Source: CAWCXF01 sp963799455
GTDB taxonomy: Bacteria > Pseudomonadota > Alphaproteobacteria > Rhodobacterales > Rhodobacteraceae
Assembly (NCBI GenBank): GCA_963799455.1
Contig: CAWCXF010000007.1
Coordinates: 1,550,001-1,614,000 of the forward strand
Length of the DNA: 64,000 nt
Direction of reading: 5' to 3'
In this document: one piece after another, positions 54,339-62,214 of the stretch
Layout: each line of letters opens with the position of its first letter
Numbering within the stretch: the first letter of the stretch is position 1
The notes under the pieces: generated by a model
Told to the model about the DNA's origin: nothing
What the model saw: the letters and a program-made list of their open reading frames with translations, nothing else
Databases searched by the model: none
Made by a program: the position numbers and the translations under genes

Positions 54339-55598
54339 TCACGTCACGGCGCTCCGGGCATGGTGCCGAGGCTCGTCCCAGGCGCGGGTGTCGAGGATCT
54401 CCCCCATGGTCTCCACCGCGTCCCAGACATCGACGTGGCGCAGGTAGAGGGGCGCCACGCCGAAGCGCGCCACGTCGGGGGCGCGGAAGTCGCCCGTGAC
54501 GCCGCGCTCGATCAGCGCGCGCACGAACGGGTGGGCCTGCGCGTGACGGAACGACACCTGGCTGCCGCGATGGGCCGGGTCGCGCGGCGAGGCGAGCGCC
54601 AGCTCGGGGCAGCGGCGCTCCGCGTGCGCGATGAACGCCTCGCTCAGCGCCACCGACTTGGCGCGCACGGCGGCCATCGAGACGCCCTCCCAGACGCCCA
54701 GCGCCGCGTCGAGCGCGGTCATCGACAGCACCGGCGGCGTGCCGGTGAGGAAGCGGTCCATGCCCTCGGCGGGGCGGAAGCCGGTCTCGAAGGCGAAGGG
54801 CGCCGCGTGGCCGAACCAGCCCGAGAGCGGGTTGCGCGCCCGCGCCCGATGCTCGGGGGCCGCGTAGAGGAAGGCCGGCGCGCCGGGGCCGCCGTTGAGG
54901 TACTTGTAGCCGCAGCCCACCGCGAAGTCGGCGCCCGCGCCCGCGAGGTCCACCGGCACCGCGCCCGCCGAGTGCGCCAGATCCCACACCGTGAGCGCGC
55001 CCGCCTCGTGCGCCGCGGCGGTGAGGGCGGCCATGTCGAGCATCCGTCCCGAGCGGTAGTCCACATGCGTCAGCATGAGCACCGCCGCGTCGGGGCCGAG
55101 CGCGGCCGGCACCTCCTCGGCCGTCCCCACCAGCCGCAGCTCGTGGCGCCCGCCCATGGCCGCGATCAGCCCCTCGGCGACGTAGAGGTCGGTCGGGAAG
55201 TTGCCCCGCTGCGAGACGATCGCGCTCCGCCCGGGGCGCAGCGCGAGCGCCGCCGCCAGCAGCTTGAAGAGGTTGACCGAGGTCGCGTCGGTGGCGCGCA
55301 CGTCGTCCTCGCCCGCGCCGATCAGCCGCGCGATCCGGGCGCCCACGCGCCGGGGGAGATCGACCCAGCCGGCGCTGTTCCACGACGCGATCAGATCGCG
55401 GCCCCACTCGTCGTCCACGCACGCCCGCACCCGCTCGCGGGCGGCGTGGGTCAGAGGGCCGAGCGAGTTGCCGTCGAGGTAGATGCCGCCGGGCAGGTCG
55501 AACGCCGCGCGCAGGCCGCGCAGCGGGTCGGCGGCGTCGCGCGCGAGCGCCTCGGCGCGGCTCGCGGGGAGCGTCGGGACGGCGGCGCGCTCGTTCAT
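54339..55598 (-). CDS. kynU: Kynureninase
   Basis: 419-residue PLP enzyme that cleaves kynurenine to anthranilate and alanine. GGIYLDGNSLGPLTHAARER is the N-terminal hallmark. ATDATSVNLFKLLAAAL, VWDLAHSAGAVPVDL (Asp pairing with the PLP nitrogen), and VGCGYKYLNGGPGAPAFLY with PLP Lys 232 follow; ENSxxR-type C-terminal ligands are in the HRGSQVSFRH region. ATG 55598. The gene lies between the formamidase and kynA. Confidence 0.96.
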   Translation of the reverse strand: MNERAAVPTLPASRAEALARDAADPLRGLRAAFDLPGGIYLDGNSLGPLTHAARERVRACVDDEWGRDLIASWNSAGWVDLPRRVGARIARLIGAGEDDVRATDATSVNLFKLLAAALALRPGRSAIVSQRGNFPTDLYVAEGLIAAMGGRHELRLVGTAEEVPAALGPDAAVLMLTHVDYRSGRMLDMAALTAAAHEAGALTVWDLAHSAGAVPVDLAGAGADFAVGCGYKYLNGGPGAPAFLYAAPEHRARARNPLSGWFGHAAPFAFETGFRPAEGMDRFLTGTPPVLSMTALDAALGVWEGVSMAAVRAKSVALSEAFIAHAERRCPELALASPRDPAHRGSQVSFRHAQAHPFVRALIERGVTGDFRAPDVARFGVAPLYLRHVDVWDAVETMGEILDTRAWDEPRHHARSAVT

Positions 55599-55641
55599 CT
55601 CGGGCTCCTCCTCCCCCCGCCCGGCGCGGGGCCGCGGGCGA

Positions 55642-56445
55642 TCACGCGAGCAGCGCCTCGGTCAGCGCCGAGCCGGGCCGGGCGAGCCCGTCGATCACGT
55701 CGAAATGGTGGCGGTCGGGCTCGACCGCGAGGGCCGTGGAGGCGCCCAGGCCGCGCCAGACGTTGGCGATCAGCTCCGACTGGCGCACGAACTCCGAGCG
55801 CTCGGACTGGCCGACCCAGGCGACGAGGCGCGTGCCGTCCCGCGGCGCGAGCAGCGCCGGGCTCTCGGCCGCGGCCTCGGCGGCGTCGAGGCGGATCTCG
55901 TCGTTCTGGCGCGTGCGCAGCAGCGGGCGCAGGTCGTGCAGGCCGGAGATCGAGACGACGCGCTCGACCCGTGCGGCCAGCGCGTGGGGCAGCGCGCCCG
56001 CCACCGCGAGCCGCGTCACGAGATGCCCGCCGGCCGAGTGGCCCGCGAGGCGGATCGGCCCCGCGACCCGATCGGCCGCGGCCTCGACGGCGCGCGCGAT
56101 GGCCCGGCCGATCGCCGCGACGCGCGCCTCGGGCGCCAGCACGTAGGAGGGCATCGCCACCGCCCACCCGCGCGCGAGCGGCCCCGCGGCGAGATGCGAC
56201 CAGTAGGAGCGGTCGAACCTGACCCAGTAGCCGCCGTGGACGAACGCCACGAGCCCGCGCGGCGCGCCGTCGGGCACGAACAGGTCCATCCGCTCGCGGG
56301 GGTGGTCGCCGTAGGCGATCTCCTGCGGAGGGCGGGCCTCGCGGAAGGCGCGGGCGGGCGCGACCCAGGCCCCGGGCCAGCGCTCGCCGCCCGGGACGTT
56401 GGGGGCGTTGGCGTAGGCGTCGTCCCAGTCCTCGATCCGGTGCAT
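55642..56445 (-). CDS. Alpha/beta hydrolase, probable N-formylkynurenine formamidase
   Basis: 267-residue alpha/beta hydrolase. Oxyanion motif AFVHGGYWVRFDRSYWSHLA, nucleophile elbow LAGHSAGGHLVTRL, His segment DRHHFDVIDGLA. The HGGYW motif and operon position between the start of the run and kynU indicate the arylformamidase that converts N-formylkynurenine to kynurenine. This type differs from the metal-dependent KynB and resembles AFMID-like enzymes. ATG 56445; the frame remains open upstream but IEDWDDAYAN is a typical N-terminus. Confidence 0.85.
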   Translation of the reverse strand: MHRIEDWDDAYANAPNVPGGERWPGAWVAPARAFREARPPQEIAYGDHPRERMDLFVPDGAPRGLVAFVHGGYWVRFDRSYWSHLAAGPLARGWAVAMPSYVLAPEARVAAIGRAIARAVEAAADRVAGPIRLAGHSAGGHLVTRLAVAGALPHALAARVERVVSISGLHDLRPLLRTRQNDEIRLDAAEAAAESPALLAPRDGTRLVAWVGQSERSEFVRQSELIANVWRGLGASTALAVEPDRHHFDVIDGLARPGSALTEALLA

Positions 56446-56661
56446 GCCCGCTCCGCTTGCCGATGCCCGGGCGGTAGCCTCAGGGCCCCGCCCGTTCAAG
56501 CGCGAAGCGCCGAGAAACGACGCCGGGCCCGTCGCCGCGTTCGCCGGGCGCCGTCTGACATCTCGGAGAGGTCGCCCGCCCGCCCTATGATCCGAGCGCC
56601 TTTCGCCTAGAATGGGATCTGCGTGAGACAACGAGTGTCCCCCCGTCCGGGAGTTTCCGAC

Positions 56662-57075
56662 ATGACCCGACATCGATTCACGACGCGGCTCGGCGCAGCG
56701 GCGGCCCTTGCGCTCGGCGCCTTCGCGGCCACGGCGCAGGAGGCGCCCGAGAACCTCAAGATCTACTTCGAGATCGGCAGCGCGACCGTCGCCGCCGACC
56801 AGCGCGACGCGCTCGACCAGGCCGCACGGCTGTTCCGCGAGGGCGATCCGATCGTGATGATCGTCGCCGGCGGCGCCGACACGCTCGGGCCGCCGGACCT
56901 CAACCTCGATTTGTCGGTGGCGCGGGCGGAGTCGGTCGCGCAGGGCTTGGTGGCGCGCGGCATCCCCGCCGACAGGCTCCAGGTGGTCGGGCGCGGCACC
57001 ACCGAGCTGCCGGTCGAGACCGAGGACGGCGTGGCGGAGCAGGAGAATCGCTACGTGGAGATCTCCTGGCGGTGA
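56662..57075 (+). CDS. OmpA-like peptidoglycan-binding lipoprotein-size protein
   Basis: 137 residues. The signal peptide (RLGAAAALALGAFAATAQ) is followed by a compact OmpA C-terminal domain: LKIYFEIGSATVAADQRDAL, LSVARAESVAQGLVARGIPA, LQVVGRGTTELPVETEDGVA, ENRYVEISW. Likely periplasmic and bound to peptidoglycan. There is no Cys lipobox. The stop overlaps the next start (GTGA), so it is coupled to the Sel1 protein. Confidence 0.9.
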   Translation: MTRHRFTTRLGAAAALALGAFAATAQEAPENLKIYFEIGSATVAADQRDALDQAARLFREGDPIVMIVAGGADTLGPPDLNLDLSVARAESVAQGLVARGIPADRLQVVGRGTTELPVETEDGVAEQENRYVEISWR

Positions 57076-58250
57076 GGCCGCCGGCCCGCTTGGCCGGCGC
57101 GCTCGCGGGGGTGGCGCTGCTCGCCGCCCAGGCCGCGGCGCAGCCGGCGGGGGAGGCCCGGGCGGGCGGTGGAACCGGCGCGGAGGCCTTCGCGCGCCGG
57201 GACTTCGCGGCCGCGGAGGCGCTGTGGCGCGACGAGGCGGCGGCGGGCTCGGCGCGCGCCAAGCTCGGCCTCGGCCTGATCGCCGATCTCGGCCTCGGCG
57301 TGCCGCGCGACCCGGCGCGCGCGCTGCGATGGTATCTCGAGGCGGCGGGCGCCGGGCTCGCCGAGGCGCAGTTCAACGTCGGCGTCATGCTCGACGCGGG
57401 CGCGGGCGTGGCGCGCGATCCGGCGGCGGCCGCGGTCTGGTATGGCCGGGCCGCCGCGGGCGGCCACCGGCGGGCGCAGTACAACCTCGGCCTGCTCTAC
57501 GAGGCCGGCGAGGGCGTGCCGCGCAACCCCGACCTCGCGCGTCACTGGCTCGGCCTCGCGGGCGAGGATCTGGAGGCGGCGCGGGAGCGGCTCGGCCAGC
57601 TCGCGCCCGCGACGCCCGACGAGCGTGCGACGACGCCCCCCGCGATCCTCGCCGACGCGCTCGTGGCCGAGGAGGACGGCGCGCGCCGCGCCGAGCTGGT
57701 CTGGACGGCCCCGCCGGGCCCCGAGGGCGCGCCCTTCCTGGTCGAGATCCTGCGCCTGCCCGAGGCGGGGGAGGCTGCGGGCCGGGCCTTCCTGACCCAG
57801 GAGACCGACGCCTCCGCGCTCGCGGCGCGCCTGCCCTCGGACGGCGCCTCCTACGCCTGGCGGGCGAGCCGCCTCGACCGGAACGGCGGGGGCGTCGCCC
57901 ATTATGCGGCGAGCCCTTGGCGGCGGCTCGACGCCGAGGCCGGGGGGGCGCTTCCCGAGGGCCGCGTGACCGTGCGGCTCGGCGCCGGGGACGAGCCCGC
58001 GCACCGGCTCGCCGAGGAGGTCGAGCGAAGCCTCGCCGCCGCCGGCCTGTGGGTGCGGACCGAGCGCCTGGCCGAGGCGCCCCCCGAGAGCGCGGTGCGC
58101 TACGCCTATGCCGAGGACCGCGACCTCGCCGAGGGCATCGCCGAGTTCCTGCCGGTGCTGGAGCGCGGCGACGCGGCGCCGGCCCCCGATCTCGGCGCGG
58201 CGCCCGGCGAGGTGGTGGTCTGGCTCGTCGGCGGCCCCGACGAGGCCTAG
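57072..58250 (+). CDS. Secreted Sel1-repeat protein with LytR_C-like C-terminus
   Basis: 392 residues from GTG 57072. The signal peptide RLAGALAGVALLAAQAAAQP is followed by three to four Sel1 repeats (AKLGLGLIADLGLGVPRDPA, AQFNVGVMLDAGAGVARDPA, AQYNLGLLYEAGEGVPRNPD). The last about 90 residues (RVTVRLGAGDEPAHRLAEEV to VVVWLVGG) look like a LytR_C-type alpha/beta domain and resemble the C-terminus of the convergent neighbour. Likely an envelope scaffold. Confidence 0.85.
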   Translation: MRPPARLAGALAGVALLAAQAAAQPAGEARAGGGTGAEAFARRDFAAAEALWRDEAAAGSARAKLGLGLIADLGLGVPRDPARALRWYLEAAGAGLAEAQFNVGVMLDAGAGVARDPAAAAVWYGRAAAGGHRRAQYNLGLLYEAGEGVPRNPDLARHWLGLAGEDLEAARERLGQLAPATPDERATTPPAILADALVAEEDGARRAELVWTAPPGPEGAPFLVEILRLPEAGEAAGRAFLTQETDASALAARLPSDGASYAWRASRLDRNGGGVAHYAASPWRRLDAEAGGALPEGRVTVRLGAGDEPAHRLAEEVERSLAAAGLWVRTERLAEAPPESAVRYAYAEDRDLAEGIAEFLPVLERGDAAPAPDLGAAPGEVVVWLVGGPDEA

Positions 58251-58256
58251 CGCAGC

Positions 58257-58298
58257 GCGCTGAGGGGAGGCCCGAAGGGGGCGAGCGGCCCTCAGCGC
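58257..58298. terminator. Bidirectional hairpin between convergent envelope genes
   Basis: GCGCTGAGGG and CCCTCAGCGC are perfect ten-base arms around a 22-base loop. The right arm includes the stop region of the minus-strand gene. Confidence 0.6.
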
Positions 58299-60307
58299 TC
58301 CGACGCGAGCCAGACCTCGATGGTGCCCGGCGCCGGCGACGGCCTGTAGCCGGTGAAGTCGCGCGCCCGCCCGCCGATGGCGCGCGCCACCGCGCGCGCG
58401 GCCTCGCCGTCGGCCTCGTGATAGAACCGCACGTGGTCGCTGCCCACGCCGAAGCCGACGGGGATCGGCTCGCCGACGGAGAAGCCGGCCTCGCCGAGCG
58501 CCTCGGCCACCCGGCTCACCGCCTCCCCCGGCAGGCCGCTCGGCGCGTGCAGGTAGACCTTGCGGCCCCCGGCGGCGGCCGCGACGGGCGCGGCCGCGGA
58601 CCCGGCGGGCTCGGCGATCCCGACGGCGGCGACGGGCTCGGCGGCGGTGGGCTCGGCCGCAACGGGCGCGTCGTCCTCGACGGGCGTCGCGGGCTCGGCG
58701 GGGCCGACGCCGGCGCGCGCTTCGAGCGCCGCGACGAGGCGCGCGATCTCGAGGTCCTCGATCGTGGGGGGGGCCTCGGGCGAGGCGGCGAGCGTCGCGT
58801 CGGCCGCCTCGGGCGGCGCGGGGGGGGACGGCGACGCGCCGGCCGGCGCGTCGCCGTCCGACCGCGGCAGGGGGGGCGGGGCATCGGTCGCGTCCGGCGC
58901 GCCCTGCAGCGATGGCGCCCGAGACAGGGCCGCCACGCGAGGGACGGCGGCAGGGCGGCCCGGCGCCGTGTCCAGGGTGCCGAGGGGCGGGATCGCGGGG
59001 GTGGCCGAGGCGACGAAGGCCGCCGCCGCCACCGGATCGGGCAGCGCGGCGACGACCGGGGGCGCGAGCGGCTCGGCGGGCGCCTCGACGCCGACCGCCG
59101 GCGGCGCCGGCGCCTCGGCCTCGCGTCGCGGGGGCGCGTCCGGCGCGCCGGGGGCCGGGGGAGCGGCCGGGGTCGCCACGAGGACCGGGGGAGGCGCGGG
59201 CACCGGGGCCGGCAGGGCGCCCACGGCGCCCGGTTCGGGCGGCGCCTCGACCGACATGGAGGACGACGGCCCCGGCGCGCCCGGTGCCCGCGACGCGAGG
59301 ACGGGCTCCCCAGCGGGCCCCGGCGCGGGCTCGGGCGTCGGGGCCGCCCCTTCCGGGACCGGCTCCGGCCCCGTCTCAACTGGCGTCTCCGGCGCCGCCG
59401 GGCGGGGCTCGGGACGCTCCGCCACCGGCGGCTCCGCGTCCGACGCGGCGACGCGGGCCCGCTCCGCGCCCGGCGGCGCCTCGCCCGCGAAGGATGGCGG
59501 GGCCTCGTCCGCGAAGGATCCGGGCGATCGCTCGACCGCCCCGCGCTGCGCCGGCGCCAGCGCGTCGATCCGCCCGCTGGCCGCATACCATGCGCCGAAG
59601 GCGAAGCTGAGCCCGATCGCAAGCCCGAGGCACAGCCCCGCCCCCGCGCCGAGGATCATGCCCCGCGCGCGGCGCCGCGGCCGCTCGAAGGCGGGCTGCG
59701 CGACGGAAGCCTGCGCGACGGGGGCCTGCGCGACGGGGGCCTGCGCGACGGGGGCCTGCGCGACGGGGGCCTGCGCGACGGGGGACTGCGCGATGGGGGG
59801 CCGGGAGATGGGAGCCTGCTGCGCGATGGGTGGCCGGGCGAAGGCCTGCGCGCGCGGCGGCGGGGCGGCGGGCGAGGTGGCGGACGGCGCGGCCCGACCT
59901 GTGGCGCGCAGGTCGGGGAAGGCGGCGCCGGGAGGGGGTCGCCTCGCCTCGACCGGGGTCGGGCGTGCGGCGATCGCCTCAGCGGGCGCGGGCGCTGAGG
60001 CCGAGCCGGGCCCGCGCCCCCCGTGGAGCCGGGGACCGGGCTCCGCGACCGGTCCGATCGAGGCGGCGGAGGGCTTCACCCGCCCATCCCCGGACGCGGC
60101 ATCGCCCGAGCCCGCGGCGGCCGGCTCCTCCGTGGAGGCCAGCCGCAGGATCGGCGACTTGGCCCGGCCGCCCTGCGCCAGGATCCTCTCCCGGCGCTCG
60201 CGCGCCTCGGCGAGCCGGCCCTCCCAGTTCGACGACTTGAGGAGATCCTCGATGCTCGGCGGCCCGGTCTCGGCCCCCGCATTCGCCAACTTGGCCTGGT
60301 CGCTCAT
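58292..60307 (-). CDS. Single-pass membrane protein with Pro/Ala-rich periplasmic region and LytR_C-like domain
   Basis: 671 residues from ATG 60307. The cytoplasmic N-terminus (about 210 residues) starts SDQAKLANAGAETGPPSIED, then has six AQAPV-type repeats. One membrane segment lies near 220-245 (GMILGAGAGLCLGLAIGLSF). A very long Pro/Ala/Glu-rich region of about 320 residues follows, likely spanning the periplasm. The last about 95 residues (KVYLHAPSGLPGEAVSRVAE to GTIEVWLASER) form the LytR_C-like domain. Architecture suggests an envelope spacer protein that reaches peptidoglycan. Function unknown. Confidence 0.78.
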   Translation of the reverse strand: MSDQAKLANAGAETGPPSIEDLLKSSNWEGRLAEARERRERILAQGGRAKSPILRLASTEEPAAAGSGDAASGDGRVKPSAASIGPVAEPGPRLHGGRGPGSASAPAPAEAIAARPTPVEARRPPPGAAFPDLRATGRAAPSATSPAAPPPRAQAFARPPIAQQAPISRPPIAQSPVAQAPVAQAPVAQAPVAQAPVAQASVAQPAFERPRRRARGMILGAGAGLCLGLAIGLSFAFGAWYAASGRIDALAPAQRGAVERSPGSFADEAPPSFAGEAPPGAERARVAASDAEPPVAERPEPRPAAPETPVETGPEPVPEGAAPTPEPAPGPAGEPVLASRAPGAPGPSSSMSVEAPPEPGAVGALPAPVPAPPPVLVATPAAPPAPGAPDAPPRREAEAPAPPAVGVEAPAEPLAPPVVAALPDPVAAAAFVASATPAIPPLGTLDTAPGRPAAVPRVAALSRAPSLQGAPDATDAPPPLPRSDGDAPAGASPSPPAPPEAADATLAASPEAPPTIEDLEIARLVAALEARAGVGPAEPATPVEDDAPVAAEPTAAEPVAAVGIAEPAGSAAAPVAAAAGGRKVYLHAPSGLPGEAVSRVAEALGEAGFSVGEPIPVGFGVGSDHVRFYHEADGEAARAVARAIGGRARDFTGYRPSPAPGTIEVWLASER
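59701..59790 (-). repeat. 15-bp tandem repeat, six units, coding for AQAPV
   Basis: Six in-frame units like cgacgggggcctgcg, four of them identical, in the cytoplasmic part of the LytR_C-like membrane protein. Confidence 0.93.
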
Positions 60308-60706
60308 ACGCGCGCCCCTCGAACCGTCGATCCCCGACCCCGCGGCCGCGCCCCGGATCTTGCGCGGCTCGTCGGCGAGGCTCGACTGGCGTCCGGCCGG
60401 GGCCGGCTCGCCATGGGGGGCATCTAGCACGCAAGGAACTGGCATCAAACGGGCAAGACGGTCCCGCGCACGGACATGTGCTCGGCCCCGCAGCCCCTGC
60501 CCGCAGCCCCTAAAGGCGCCCCGGCGGCGCGGGGGACGATGCACGGCCGCGCCCCGACGGGATGAGCGGGTCGAACCCCGCCGCTCGCCCCGCCGCGCGG
60601 GGCCTCGATCACGGCCGGCATGGCGGGCGCGGACCGATCGTCGGGCGGCGGCGGGCCCGCGACGCGCGGCCCCCGGGGTCGGCCGCGGACGACCGGCGGC
60701 CTGCCG
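60308..60706. other. Intergenic region upstream of the LytR_C-like gene
   Basis: 399 bases between two minus-strand genes. It contains a candidate promoter (listed) and otherwise no gene I can support. Confidence 0.5.
60421..60448 (-). promoter_or_regulatory. Candidate promoter for the LytR_C-like membrane protein
   Basis: On the minus strand TTGATG (60448-60443), a 16-base spacer and TAGATG (60426-60421) preceded by TGC, resembling an extended -10. It is in an AT-richer patch, 114 bases before the ATG. Confidence 0.35.
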
Positions 60707-61831
60707 TCAGGATCCGCGCCGCCGCGCGCGGGCGGCGGCGCGGCGCGCGCCCCGGATGTCGGTGATGCGCATCGAGAGGCGGTCGAGGACGTACTTGACG
60801 TTGATGTAGGCGTAGAACGGCGAGCGCCGCCGCAGGCTCAGGAGCGCCGAGGAGGGAAGCCGCATCAGGCGCTCGGCCCGGCCCATCTCGACCATGGCGA
60901 GCAGGTGCTCCTGCTTGGCGATGGTGTCGAGGCAGTTTGCGCGGCAGCGATCGCGGTCGGGGAAGCCCACCCGGTCGAGGTCGCTCAGGATGGCGCGCTT
61001 GCTCTGCATCTGGATGCGGTTGAGCTTGATCCGCCGCCCATACATCTTGTCGTGGCCGATGCCCGAGCCCTCGTCGAGCGTGGTGAGCCCGCCCACGCGG
61101 TAGCGCACCAGCGGCTCGTCGATGTAGGCGATCCCGCCCAGCACCGAGGCGCGGAAGGGGATCACCGCGTCCTCGACCACCGCCGCCTCGTCGATCGGCC
61201 CGAAGGCGTCGAACACCGCGCGCGTCCAGGCGATGCAGGCCCCCAGCGCGAAGAGGTTGCGGCTCACCACGTTCCAGGGCGTGGGCTCCTCCACCAGCAG
61301 GCGCATCGAGAGCTGGCCCTCGTCGGCGAGGCGCAGCACGCCGAGCGGGCGCCCCTCCTCGTCGATGCGGGTGACGGCCGAGAACAGGAGGTCGTCGCGG
61401 CGCCCGCCGTCGAGCCACTCGCGCACGATCCGCTCGACCCGGTGCGGCTCGGACAGGTCGTCGCCGTCGTTCTTGACCACCAGCGCGCCCCGGCTCGACG
61501 CCATCAGCGCGTTGACGTTGCCGACGATGCCGCGGTTGCGCTCGTTGCGGCTCAGCACGACGCGGTGCGGCCCGCGATAGGCGTCCGCCATCTCGCGCAT
61601 GATCTCGAAGGTGCGGTCCGCGCTGCAATCGTCCGACAGCACGATCTCGAGCGGCTCGTAGGTCTGCGCGAAGGCCGCCTCGACCACCTCGCGGGTGTGG
61701 CGCTCCTGGTTGAAGCCCAGCACGAGGAGGCTGACCAGGGGCCGCGCGCCCCCCGGCTCCTCCCGCCCGCCCACCGCTCGCCCGCCCGCCGCTCGCCCGC
61801 CCGCCGCTCGCCCGCTCGTCGTCTCGGCCAT
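60707..61831 (-). CDS. GT2-family glycosyltransferase
   Basis: 374 residues. The N-terminus holds three GRAAG-type units coded by a 15-bp repeat. The GT-A core is LVSLLVLGFNQERHTREVVE, LEIVLSDDCSADRTFEIMRE, and the DxD-like metal site ALVVKNDGDDLSEPHR. VVEDAVIPFRASVLGGIAYI and the C-terminal helices follow. Probably transfers a sugar to a surface polysaccharide or lipid carrier; no other glycan genes are adjacent. ATG 61831. Confidence 0.9.
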   Translation of the reverse strand: MAETTSGRAAGGRAAGGRAVGGREEPGGARPLVSLLVLGFNQERHTREVVEAAFAQTYEPLEIVLSDDCSADRTFEIMREMADAYRGPHRVVLSRNERNRGIVGNVNALMASSRGALVVKNDGDDLSEPHRVERIVREWLDGGRRDDLLFSAVTRIDEEGRPLGVLRLADEGQLSMRLLVEEPTPWNVVSRNLFALGACIAWTRAVFDAFGPIDEAAVVEDAVIPFRASVLGGIAYIDEPLVRYRVGGLTTLDEGSGIGHDKMYGRRIKLNRIQMQSKRAILSDLDRVGFPDRDRCRANCLDTIAKQEHLLAMVEMGRAERLMRLPSSALLSLRRRSPFYAYINVKYVLDRLSMRITDIRGARRAAARARRRGS

Positions 61832-62214
61832 CGTCCGTCCCCCGCGCGACCCTTCGCCCCGGCCGCCCCGGCCGCCCCGGCCGCCGGGCGGCGCGAGGGG
61901 CGGATCGGCGGCTCCCTGTGCCTGGCCCTATGCCTGGGACGAAAGGGTTGCATCAAGCTTATCGCAGGGGCAGCGATGGGCGCGCCCCGCAGGGCGGGCG
62001 GCGGCGCCCGGGCGCGGCCGGCCCGCCGGCGTCGTGCCCCTCGCGCCGCGTCGAGCACGGCGGCATCCGACGGGACGACCCGCTCGCGCCGCGACGCTGC
62101 GCCCGCCTTCCCGGCCGGCTGAACCGGGTCCGTGGGCCGTGCGTCGAGCTGACGCGCCACCGCGGCCGGGCCTTGCCGCTGGACCGTCGGCTCTCCCGCC
62201 CCTATCTGCTCGAC
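61832..62214. other. Divergent intergenic region between GT2 gene and cioA
   Basis: 383 bases. It contains an AT-richer patch near 61930-61975 (ggttgcatcaagcttatcgc) with a candidate promoter toward the GT2 gene. I see no clear ribosome site before cioA and no FNR-type TTGAT-N4-ATCAA box. Confidence 0.5.
61927..61956 (-). promoter_or_regulatory. Candidate promoter for the GT2 gene
   Basis: Minus strand TTGATG (61956-61951), an 18-base spacer and CATAGG (61932-61927), 95 bases before the ATG. The -35 is the same hexamer as in the candidate promoter of the neighbouring LytR_C-like gene. Confidence 0.3.

Noticed and set aside
61930..61980. FNR-type regulatory box upstream of cioA
   Set aside because: TTGCATCAA resembles half sites but lacks the TTGAT-N4-ATCAA spacing.
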